From: Cymbomonas tetramitiformis
Lineage: Eukaryota > Chlorophyta > Pyramimonadophyceae > Pyramimonadales > Pyramimonadaceae
Assembly: GCA_001247695.2 (NCBI GenBank)
Contig: LGRX02029372.1
Location: forward strand, 1 to 33,969
Direction: 5' to 3'
Length of the DNA stretch: 33,969 nt
A program made the position numbers and the translations under genes. Positions within the stretch are counted from its first letter, which is position 1; each line of letters starts with the position of its first letter. Shown piece after piece: positions 17,915 through 27,471 of this stretch. The notes beneath the pieces were generated by a model that was not told where the DNA came from, did not search any database, and worked only from the letters and a program-made list of their open reading frames with translations.

Positions 17915-18655
17915 GAAAGTAGGAAAGTAGGAAAGCTACGAATAACTAGGCGAAATAACGGGACACTCGAAACACCTAGATGTAAAACCGTACTAACTTT
18001 TTAAAGTGTGTATTCATATGGACATGCTACTACACATAACCCTCGTGTCTCCGCTTGGTGTGTCGCCAACCATGTTGTGCCTGGCAAACTTGAATTCGCT
18101 ATGCGTTATTTAAGACCGTGCATTCCGGTTTGAGATTTTGAAATATGCACGCTTGATGCATGTCTCGGATATATTGTGAGTTCCAGTTTCTTTATATTCA
18201 TGTCCGTGATATCGTGAGTATCGTTATTTTATATTCCGGATTTCATTTGATCATGGAATATCTTATCATATGGTTGATATTTGGAGTATGGCTATCCTCT
18301 AATGCACAATTGTTTTGTTAATGGGATATGTGATTCCATCCGTGATTGCTACTGAAATTGTGCATTAATGAAGTTTCCGATGTTGATAACGTTTCGCAAA
18401 AACATTCCGTAGTAACGGGGGGAGCCCCCCCCCCCTGCCTGCCTTGATCCTCGAAAACATGCGAGAATATTTCACACAATAGCCGATTTCGATGGTAGTA
18501 TGTATTCATCCGTGCTTGACGACTCCCGAAAATATGTTGTAAATCTTCTCATGCCGTGGCAATAGTTCCGCATATTTTCGGTGGTCCAACATTCTTAACT
18601 TTGGGTATTCGGTGTCTTTGATATACAGGCAATTGAAGATTGGTGACTCGGCCTG
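17915..18655. other. no gene; motif shared with the 94-bp repeats
   Basis: No coding frame is recognised. At about 18510-18545 the sequence CGTGCTTGACGACTCCCGAA (then AATATGT) closely matches the core of the 94-bp repeats at 22080-22475. Related sequence therefore flanks the helicase gene on both sides. A C13 run occurs near 18423-18437. Confidence 0.55.
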
Positions 18656-21600
18656 ATGGGAATCCGGAGCGTCATTGCAACTTTAGCCATTATGATCAAC
18701 AAACGGCTCATACGGGCCTTATTATGTTTGATGGTGTACTCCGCCGCGAATCCTACTTCTCATGATGCGATCTTCGACGATAGCATCGCTCCCATGGGGT
18801 ACGTGGTCCCCATCCCGAGAACCCCTTCCTCCACGACGCCCGCACAGGTGGCACTCACCACGACGGCCGGTGTTGGGCATCAAAGGATACCGAACGCGTC
18901 GTGGAGGCGCGAGCACTTGCAACGGACTCGTAAAAACCGTATTTTCGCGTCCCGTGAACGACAACGTGCACGGTTGATGGGACGCGCCCGTCTTGCACAA
19001 AGAACTCGTCAACAGGCTGTGGCTATGGACATCGACCATGATATGTCCGCCATCATTCCTCCCTCCGCCGATGCGGCCGTGGCGACTACGGGTGTGCGCG
19101 AGGCACCGATACTTCGAGCTGACCATGCCCCTGTCCAAGCACCGCCTTCCGCCCCTGAGGTCGACGATCCACTACCTTGCACCCAACTTGCTCGGCGGGC
19201 CGTGGCCATGCTCCTCGACAACGGTATGTTACCTACTACGGCCGCCACCGTTCCTCCCTCCGCCGATGCGGCCGTGGCGACTACGGGTGTGCGCGAGGCA
19301 CCGATACTCCGAGCCGACCATGCCCATAATATCCAAGCACCGCCTTCCGCCCCTGAGGTCGACGATCCACTACCTTACACCCAACTTGCTCAGCAGGCCG
19401 TGGCCATGCTCCTCGACAAGGGTTTATTACCTATGGCCGCCACCGGTCCTCCCTCCGCCGATGCGGCCGTGGCGACTACGGGTGTGCGCGAGGCACCGAT
19501 ACTCCGAGCTGACCATGCCCCTGTCCAAGCACCGCCTTCCGCCCCTGAGGTCGACGATCCACTACCTTGTACCCAGCTTGCTCGGCAGGCCGCGTGGCCA
19601 TGCTCCTCGACAAGGGTTTATTACCTACAACCGCCACCGGTCCTCCCTCCGCCGATGCGGCCATGAACAATATTACGGGGGCTCAAGAAGTTGGCGTAGA
19701 ACAAGCGGCATCCTTCTTACTCGGATTGCCAACCGTTCCGACAAGTGAGCGCTTTTGGTACGTGCACATATGGGCGGCGGTTAAGGCGTTTGCTAGCGAG
19801 CAAGGCATTGGCTTGGCGCAAGGCGACGAAACCTTCGGAGGTCATGGAGAGCGACCGGACGATGATATCGATTGTGACGATGAAGACCTCGAGGATGCCG
19901 ACATGTTCCCCGGGATTGATGCCGACGATGTCGTCCCTGACTATGGAGAAGCGGAAGTCATCGGCCAAGCTCACAGAGTGCAAGGTGATGCCGGCGCTAC
20001 CGTATATCGTGACATCGACGGTGAACCAATGCCGGTCGCTCAGCATACGCATTACCTTTACCGGGGTAACGAGTTAGTTAATCTGAATTTGGTGGAGTAT
20101 GGCGCCCTTGTGGATGTGGTGCGGCAACCCAAACAACCGGAGGATGAAGAAATGCCGGAACCGACCTCTCCACGCTGCGTCCAGAACATACATTGCCGAA
20201 ACCGGCTTGATTGTCGAAATGCCGGCTCCTCAACGTGGACGGCCTGTGAACGGACTATTTCGATTTCATCCCGATCATCCCTTGCACGACACCCACGTGC
20301 AGCGTATCCGATCTAAGTTCAAATGTCCCATCTTAGCAGGTGGGCCTCCCCCTAAGTATCCTGGACCGCGTATTATTGGGAACAAGACCTGGACGAAGAA
20401 GGCCGAGAAATACAACGCATATATGCTCGCGTTAATCCAACCTTGGGATATTGCCGAATGGACGGCTTGCATGGATACCGGCGACGCCGTCGAAGCACAA
20501 AATCTAAAGGGTCCGGCCACCGGCTGGGACGCTTTTCGTGATTGGTGCCAAGCTGCCTCCCGGCCTGATGCACCTTTCATTATGCGGGCACGCCTTGCGT
20601 ATGTCGAGAATGTGACCTTTGGACTCAACGTGCGGTCGTCAACTGGTCGTCTATTCCAAGCTATCCGGCGCTATCCATTAACCGAACAAGTATTTCCGAT
20701 TACTTTAATACCTCATGGAAATCTTGTTTTTTTTCAATACCGAATCCTTCCGCGGTTTTTGCATGCGACCGCGAACATTATTGGTGTGTTGATGATCGTA
20801 CGCAGGTTCGAGCAGCTAGTGACCCGGATCACGTCCGCTTCATTGAACGATGCCGTTCGGAGGAACGACCCATTACGCAGTCCGATTTGGACCGGCTGAA
20901 GGTGCTCACGGCATCGGATGTACAAATGGACCGCGATTGGCTCTTCGCGACGGTGGCCGTGACTGGCAATCGGCAACGACAAGCTATCAATGATGTGCGT
21001 GCACGGCATTTTGCGCGGCTCAGTGGACAACCGATAATTCGCTGGAAGCGACCTATTGCAACCACACTTTTGGACTCTCGACATGAAGACGTGATCCGGT
21101 CGGAATTTCCCGAATTGACAGGCACTTTCGTTGCCGGGGCGCCTGGAATTATTCTAAACAACGACCTAAATCCTTCGCGTGGTTTAGCGAACGGCACGCC
21201 CGCCAAATTCCACAGCCTGATTCTCCGAGATGAAAGCAGGTCCACCGATGCGGCGAAAATCAACAATGCGAATCCTGGCGAGGAGGTGTGGATCGAGCCG
21301 CCTTACGCGGTCAATGTTCTCATTGAGCATATGGATTCCACAAACTGGTCCGATCAAGCGACATTAGCTCCCGAGCTTCGAGACTCGGCGAGCGAGGGAA
21401 ATATGCGTGAGAATGTCACTCGTCCGCGCAGTATCGTACTTCCAGTTAAGATCTGCAAGCGTCTCGAGGAACTCCCCGTGAATCGCGCCTCCCGCAAAAG
21501 TAAGATATATTATCGAACTCATGGGCTTGATCTTGCGTTCGCCTTGACCTTTCACAAATTCCAAGGCCAAACCGTGGACAAAATTATATTAGATCTAAGC

Positions 21601-21840
21601 CAAACGCCAAAGAATGTCTTCAACCTATGCTTTCAAGCATTTTATGTCGGGATGACGCGTATGAAGAAGTCCAGCTGCATTCGTATATTACCCGGGCCCG
21701 ATGGGCGAAGGCCAAAGTTATCTCATTTGCTGAATCTTAAGCCGGATCCGGAGCTCCAAAGATGGTTAGATGCATTTGATCGGCGGACTCGTGAATGGAA
21801 ACAACCGCCGCCCGTGAAACTGAAGCCCCAAATCCGCTAA
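18656..21840 (+). pseudogene. Helitron-like helicase remnant
   Basis: Four overlapping segments in alternating frames (18656-19666, 19567-20316, 20099-20899, 20887-21840) form one decayed gene. The N-part has a basic stretch (WRREHLQRTRKNRIF...) and Pro/Ala-rich repeats. YLYRGNELVNLNLVEYGALV and GPRIIGNKTW...AEKYNAYMLALIQPW match the region before the helicase in Helitron proteins. The last segment has PIF1-type motifs: VTGNRQRQAIND, GAPGIILNN..PSRGLANGT, ALTFHKFQGQTVDKIILDL (motif V) and QAFYVGMTRM (motif VI). No Walker A GxGKT/S and no HUH Rep domain is visible, so the ATPase front half is deleted. Frame changes occur in repeat 3, near 20180, and at a T8 run (20725-20732). Confidence 0.62.
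19058..19665 (+). repeat. 195-bp in-frame coding repeat
   Basis: CCTCCCTCCGCCGATGCGGCC starts at 19058, 19253, 19448 and 19642 (fourth copy partial). The first two steps are 195 bp (65 codons), preserving frame. The third is 194 bp and shifts it. Each unit encodes PPSADAAVATTGVREAPILR and ends in a helix with LARRAVAMLLD. Expansion happened while the gene was still coding; the third unit then gained a frame error. Confidence 0.88.
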
Positions 21841-22079
21841 AAAGGCACAACCCAACAGTAGAGGCAATGGAGCCGGTGCCGCGGGCGATACGGTCACTCA
21901 AGAACGACAAGGGCGTGGCGGCCGTGGGAAAGGGAAAAGTGGTGCTCGCGCGACGAAGGGTAGCCAAGGTGGTAGGGGTGAACTCCGCATCGTTGCAACC
22001 GGTGGCATCGAGCTTTGAACACTTTCTCAAGAACACGCGTAATTTTAATTACTGTATGCTTTTCGTGATTGAGATGACC

Positions 22080-22475
22080 TTGCCCCATTTTCGTGCAAAG
22101 TTTTGTTATTCATTACGCAATGTACGACTCTTGAAAATATGTGCTAGGGATTCGTACCACGCCGTGCTAGACGACTACCGATAATATGTGATAACAATTC
22201 ACCGCATCCCGCAGTATACGGCTCTCGAAAAAATGCGTTAGGAAATCGTGGCACGCCGTGCTAGACGACTCCCGAAAATATGTGATAACAATTCACCGCA
22301 TACCGCAACATACGACTCTCGAAAATATGTGCTAGGAATTCATGGCACGCCGTGCAAGACGCCTCCCGAAATTATGTGATATCGAATCACCGCATTCCGC
22401 GATATACGACTCTCTAACATATGTGATAGAAATTCATGGCACGCCGTGATAGACGACTACCGAAAGTAGGTGCAT
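22080..22475. repeat. 94-bp tandem repeat 3' of the helicase
   Basis: GACGACTMCCGA cores start at 22170, 22264, 22358 and 22452, spaced exactly 94 bp. Each unit has GGCACGCCGTGCtAGACGAC and an ATGTGATAACAATTCACCGC segment. Positions 21841-22079 are open in one frame but carry no domain. Confidence 0.88.
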
Positions 22476-22514
22476 ATGTAGGATATGTATGAACAAAAAA
22501 AGCGAAAGTAACGA

Positions 22515-22725
22515 GTTTGTGTGTGGGGCGCCCCACGGGGCGCAGTATTTTCAAAAAGGTTTGAACCCCAGGGGGGCGGTTGTGGGGCGGAGCCCCAGTG
22601 GGCGCAGTTTAAAAGAAAAAGGTTCAGGGTAACGGGGGGTGTGGGGGGCGGACCCCCACTGGGCGCAGTCCAAAAAAGTGTAGTTACGGGGTGTGGGGGC
22701 GGGAGCCCCCACTGGGCTAGTCTTA
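22515..22725. repeat. four GC-rich hairpin modules, possible Helitron 3' end
   Basis: Four units of about 55-65 bp each contain a strong hairpin (for example GTGGGGCGCCCCAC, TGGGGCGGAGCCCCA, GTGGGGGCGGGAGCCCCCAC). Each is followed by GGGCGCAGT-like and A-rich sequence. After the last hairpin the sequence is TGGG-CTAG-T. Helitrons end in a hairpin, a short spacer and CTRR, inserting before T, so CTAG near 22716-22719 is a candidate 3' terminus for the helicase element. The spacer is short and no 5' TC end was identified. Confidence 0.45.
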
Positions 22726-22739
22726 AAAACTTTTCCGTA

Positions 22740-23671
22740 TTGATACAGGAGAGGAGACGGGAGGGTCCAACGCAACGCGCCTTCATAGGAGTGTATTCAA
22801 CCGTATAGATCTTTTCGGGAACTTAATATTTTTGCATGCGATTTTTTGGGCGCTGTCAAGGACTCATATGTGATGCATATAGTATCAACGGGCTTGTGAT
22901 TTGGTAAAGCATACGATATATATATCGAGATTCTAAAAGGGTGCCGATTTGGGGACAACTACCTCTACTGTAGTGTTTACATGTATGTGCCCTTCATGTA
23001 AAGACACAAGCAAAAAATGATGGAGTAGTGCGTTCTTACTGTGACGCTTGAACCTCTTTTGAAGGTGACAGCAACTTGTCGTCGAAACTTTTCTAAGGTG
23101 ACATCAGCTATGCAGACCTTAACCTGAGCCAATTTTTGTCGGCATCCTCCTACGGTGTAGCTCCAGGAACGGAGGCACGTGTGCTAATGCTGTTTAGTAT
23201 GTTACAACAGTCACACACATTCGGGTTCTCAACTTCGCGCGAACGATATAAAGGGCATAGCACTTGTGCGGGGTTGGCGCCCACCGGAAAAAGAAGGCGC
23301 AGTTCTCGGGACAGGCGCTCAGAGTTTCTATGCGCGCAGAGTTTCTATGCGCCCTTGCGTGATCCCTGGATTTTTCTGGGGCATTCGGAGGATTGTGCTT
23401 CGAGCTTTATTCGTTGGCAGTTGCTCGCGTGTGCTGGCGCAAACACAATCAGCGAACTCTCGAAACTTTCTGGGTGCTCTTATTATATCCGAGCGCTGCT
23501 TGTAATGAGGGGGGTCACACTGAAAGCAAGAAGCCTCGGGAAACGCATAGTTTGACATAATCTATTAAGGGTCCATAGTCCCTGCCCATCATACACCCGA
23601 TCGTATACCGTCACCCGATCCTAAAGCTGTGTTGATGCTGGCGCTTGGGGGCCTCAGGCACGCTAATTATC
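22740..23671. other. no gene recognised
   Basis: Single-copy sequence between the GC-hairpin array and the PDZ gene. The plus-strand frames at 23136-23560 have no recognisable domain. The last 100-200 bp presumably contain the PDZ gene promoter, but I see no clear TATA box or initiator. Confidence 0.45.
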
Positions 23672-24685
23672 ATGGCGCCGAAGACGAAAGCCGATGTGAA
23701 AGCCGCGCGATCCATGGCGCGGGAGGAGAAGGAGAGCCTGCAGGCCGCTGGTGTGACGAAAGACCTGAAGAAGCAAATGCAGGGGGATGCTCTATTATGT
23801 ACAGTGTGCGTGGCCACGCAGCTCGGCCCCGGGGTATGCGTTTGCAAGGGTGGCGGCGTGAAGCCTCCGCCCGGGTACGACGCCACTGCTGAGCTGCTGG
23901 AGGCCGCGAAGCAACGGCACGCCGTGAAAAAGGAAGCTGAAAAGCTCAATATGGCGTCCAAGCAGGGGACAGTGCAGGCGTCTCGGGCGAAGAACAAGGA
24001 AGCGCGGGATCAGGGACAGATCTCGATGGCGGACCCGGGCGTGGTGCTGCAGGGGGATGGTACGGATTGCCTCACTGTAGTGGAATTTCAGGTGATACTA
24101 CTTTCCTTTGAAGTGGCTTAGACCATCCGCGAGTCATATTGTTCAGCAACTGAGAGCGGCGGCTATTGCTTTCGAACCACAGAAACTCAGAGGACGTAAT
24201 GTGCTTGTCGTGAAGCGTGGAGCCCGGCCTTGGTTCGGTTCGTCTTCATAGCTCCTGATCGGATAGATGTGGCATCCCTTTCATCGTAGAGTGCTGCATA
24301 AGAAGCGGGGTGTTATTGGGCTGCGAGTTTTCATCAGATGGGAAAACTTGGACTGTCAATCGAGAAGAACGCCGTCAGTAGTGTAGGCGAGGCGCCTTCG
24401 CAGGCGCTTGAGCTGGGAGTGAAGGTGGGCTGGGTCATCTGTGAAGTGAACGGCGAGGATGTGCCCGCCAAAAAGGTAAACATTATGAAAAAGGCTGCGG
24501 CTTGCATGAAGGAAGGCCCAGTTAAATTCACTTTTCGCACGCCCATCGCGGATGGCTTCCACCATTGCGCAGCTTGTGACAAGTTCCTCGAAGTCGGTGA
24601 GTTCGACGGCGAGGAGCTCTCGGGAAACGGTCCTGGAAAGCAGAAGTGCTTGGGATGTGCAGAGTTTGCCGACATGTTCGGGTGA
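23672..24685 (+). CDS. small PDZ-domain protein with Cys-pair zinc-binding ends (two exons)
   Basis: Exon 1 is 23672-24091, a phase-0 GT-AG intron covers 24092-24337, and exon 2 is 24338-24685. The product is about 255 residues. The ATG at 23672 has a favourable catATGG context. Exon 1 encodes a basic, Lys/Ala-rich N-terminus, a Cys group (CTVC...CVC, about residues 47-63) and a charged helix. The PDZ domain spans the splice: LTVVEFQ then GKLGLSIE (carboxylate-binding loop), ALELGVKVGWVICEVNGEDV, and VKFTFRTP. The C-terminus has CAAC and, about 27 residues on, CLGC, a zinc-ribbon-like pair. It is probably a cytoplasmic adaptor binding C-terminal peptides; the partner is unknown. The frame is intact and GC-rich, unlike the decayed elements around it, so it is the best host gene candidate. 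Confidence 0.75.
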
Positions 24686-24754
24686 TCTAGAGTCTAGAGA
24701 CGTGTGTTGTTCGACATACTCGGGTGATCTAGAATCTAGAAACGTGTTTTGTTG
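24671..24754. repeat. 42-bp tandem duplication across the PDZ stop codon
   Basis: GACATgTtCGGGTGATCTAGA begins at 24671 and again, with changes, at 24713. The first copy holds the last codons and TGA. The second copy duplicates them into the 3' untranslated region. Each contains TCTAGA-type inverted sequence. Confidence 0.75.
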
Positions 24755-25060
24755 AATGTAGCACGATGTACACCAACGGACCTCTAGTTGATGAGCCGTT
24801 GTGCCTCTATTGGAAGTGATGTGAACGTGTGCCAGTGATGGCCACTACTAGTTCTTAATAATAAGCCTCCACAGCTGTTTTCTCTCTTTCGTTTGTGTTG
24901 ATTATGAGCGCGTAGTCAAGTCAGGCAGGTTTTATGCTCGGCTAAAGTAAAAGCAAGGTCACTGTCCCAGGTCCATCCCTGCGACGACGTCCCACCCTGA
25001 AATTAACTGTACATAGTTGCATGTATTTGCTAACCCAGGTCACCCCGTCCTATTATCACT

Positions 25061-25240
25061 AGGCAGTCACCTCCACGCGAATCATATCAGATAAATGACC
25101 AGGCAGTCATTTCCACGCGACTCAAACCAGATTAATGACCAAGCAGTCACCTCCACGCGACTCATATCAAATCAATGACCAGGCAGTCACCTCCACGCAA
25201 CTCATACCAGATCAACAACCAGGCAGTCACCTCCTCGCAT
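25061..25240. repeat. 40-bp minisatellite
   Basis: Starts at 25061, 25101, 25141, 25181 and 25221, exactly 40 bp apart: four full units plus half. The core is AGGCAGTCACCTCCACGCGA followed by CTCATAYCAGATcAATGACC. There is no spacer between units. Confidence 0.93.
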
Positions 25241-25824
25241 TATCGCAACGTTCTGAAATCCTCACCACGGACTCAACCTTCATATTCTGACGATATTTCA
25301 TGACGACCGTGACAGCATCTCTTCATCTTTTGTGACAAGTAACTCGTTATCAATACCTCATCTATATAGTACCTCGTTATTGGTAGGTTCCATGCACAGT
25401 TGCTGCACCGCAAAGGAAATTCTTGTAGCATCTTGTAACACACTCTCAACCACAATTACTTATGCAAAAATCACGTTCCCTAGTTGCCGTCTAGTGCACA
25501 ACGTGAACAAGGCAACAATCGGACTTTAACAATATCTTTGTGTCGGGAAAGATGACCAGTATTTTAATAGAGTGAGAGCGTGAGACAAAGCTCTTCCAAA
25601 TAATTACTGTAAGCTCGAACAACTTCCTCTGGGCTTCAATTCATGTCTTATACTCTCCGGGCGCGCCTCCCGAATATCTGATGAATCTAGCATTTTCAGG
25701 TTAGCATCAATCACGCTCGGCCACCTATTCAAATCCTGATCAGGGGATCAGCACGTTAATTGCCCTCTAGCTTGTCTAGTTGCCTCTCGCTCTTTTCCTC
25801 CGAGGGGCCAAGTCTGCTTTGTCA

Positions 25825-26097
25825 TCATTGTCGATGTCTCCAGACTTCGTTGCCAGGTTGAACTTTCGGCTTAGATTTGGGTTTCACACCTCGAACTCGA
25901 GGGCAACTAGAGGCAGCCCCAGAATTCTGCTCAGGGATAGGTTGATCATTCTTGTGAACAGGTGATGACGGGGATGTGCCCTTTGGCACCCATATGGGTT
26001 CACCCTGATCATTCATGATCAGTTGTAAGCCCTGCCTCTTCAGCTCACGAGCTTCAGCTTGTTCATTAGGATCGTCGGCTACCAGATCATCGAACTC
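25825..26097 (-). other. possible small acidic-to-basic coding remnant
   Basis: A minus-strand frame open from about 26097 to 25825 reads REFDDLVADDPNEQAEAREL, then LIMNDQGEPIWVPKGTSPSS, then a Lys/Pro/Arg-rich tail. An acidic stretch (DCDSEDDV) lies just upstream in another frame, suggesting a frame error. The texture recalls retroelement gag-like linkers, but I recognise no domain. The remaining sequence in 25241-25824 shows nothing I can support. Confidence 0.25.
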
Positions 26098-26276
26098 GCG
26101 TTGACGTCATCCTCAGAGTCACAATCGTCAGGCGTGTCATACGCTCAATCCGGGCTTGCCTCGCCAGTGTCATTCTTGATGTCAGCAGTGCCTGCCGAGA
26201 TAGCCAGGCAGCCTTGAAAGGCAGGCCCCAGACCCCCCCTGACTCAAATACGTCCAGACCCTACAAAATAGGGATT

Positions 26277-27335
26277 ATTCCAAAGGCTTGGACGGCACCA
26301 TTCCGGGCGCCCGGAACCGTCCTGAAAATATTTGGTAAAATTCCAAGCCTTTGGAAACCGCCGGGAATTACAAGGTGAAGCTTTGGGTTTTTCCCTAGGA
26401 GTCCTATGGGGTTCCAAGCCGACGGTCCTACGGGGTTCCAAGGGGCTGGACCGAAATTTGTTAGTCCAATGGGTCCTGGTCGATTCCAAGCCGTTGGACC
26501 TATGTCCTCGGATTACGTATGACCGAAGTCGTCGGTCCAAGGCGGTTCCAACGGTTTGGAATTCATTTTAGACAATTCCAAGCCTTTGGAACTTTCCAGT
26601 CTGAGGTCGGCAGTCTGAAATCGGAGGTTCAACGGCTTGGAACCCCATTGAACCGGTCTCCGCGCAGCACGGGCGTGGTTTCAAAAGATTCCAAGCCTTT
26701 GGAACTTGCTAGTACGAGTAATGAAGCTCGAACCCGGAGGCTCAACGGCTTGGAACCCCATTGGACCGGTCTCAGCGCAGCACGTGCGAGGGTTTCAAAA
26801 GATTCCAAGCCCTTGGACCTTGTTAGTACGAGGAATGAAGCTCAAACCCGGAGGCTCAACGGCTTGGAACCCCATAGGATCGGTCTCTGCGCAGCACGGG
26901 CGTGGGTTTCAAAAGATTCCAAGCCCTTGGACCTTGTTAGTACGAGGAATGAAGCTCGAGCCCGGAGGCTCCACGGCTTGGAACCCCATAGGACCGGTCT
27001 CTGCGCAGCACGAGCGTGGGTTTCAAAAGATTCCAAGCCCTTGGAACCCCATAGGCCCAGTCTCTGGGCAACACGGGAGCGTGTTCCGAAATTCCAAGCC
27101 CTTGGAACTTCCCGATCTGAGAGCGGAACGCTATGAGCAAGTGCTTGACATATAGACTGATAATTCTCTGGACCGATCATTCTTGCTACGTGCAGTTCAA
27201 GACCGTCCAAGCCTTTGGAACGATTATGGAAGTGATATCTTATGGGGTCCAGGCTTAGTCCAATGGTTTGGAACCGCTTCGGAACTTGCGTTTGATGGAT
27301 TCCAAGGCGCATCCAAGCCTTCGGAACCCCTTTGG
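26277..27335. repeat. subterminal array of TTCCAAGCCYTTGGAA palindromes
   Basis: More than twenty copies of TTCCAAGCC(T/C)TTGGAA, TTCCAAGCCGTTGGAC and related forms in about 1.06 kb, downstream of the transposase stop. The array resembles the subterminal repeats that the TNPA-type protein binds in plant En/Spm elements. Copies here are mostly the AAG/CTT version, while intron copies are mostly the GGGCGCCC version. Confidence 0.8.
26680..27060. repeat. 114-bp higher-order repeat inside the array
   Basis: TTCAAAAGATTCCAAGCC starts at 26680, 26794, 26908 and 27022, exactly 114 bp apart. Each unit holds two palindrome copies and CGCAGCACGNGCGTG. Because 114 is divisible by three, long frames stay open through it; they are not evidence of a gene. 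Confidence 0.92.
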
Positions 27336-27471
27336 AACTCCAGGTAAGTTAGTATTATCTGTACAATGCATGTTATATATTACAGTATTACAACTGGTAG
27401 GTTCTGACTTGGCAGCACGTGGAGCTCAACGAGACCGATACACTACCGCCTCGAGCGAGGCAATAAGTTAA

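Noticed and set aside
18722..19248. Minus-strand frames opposite the 195-bp repeats
   Set aside because: They are shadows of the repeated plus-strand coding sequence, with no domain.
23136..23560. Plus-strand 139-codon frame before the PDZ gene
   Set aside because: No recognisable domain, an equally open frame overlaps it, and the codon pattern is unlike the PDZ gene.
25061..25240. Regular 40-bp repeats as a CRISPR array
   Set aside because: Units are directly head-to-tail with no unique spacers, the context is eukaryotic, and there are no cas genes.
26519..27155. Plus-strand frames of 149-205 codons with repeated residues
   Set aside because: They arise because the 114-bp repeat is a multiple of three; the sequence is a palindrome array, not a gene.
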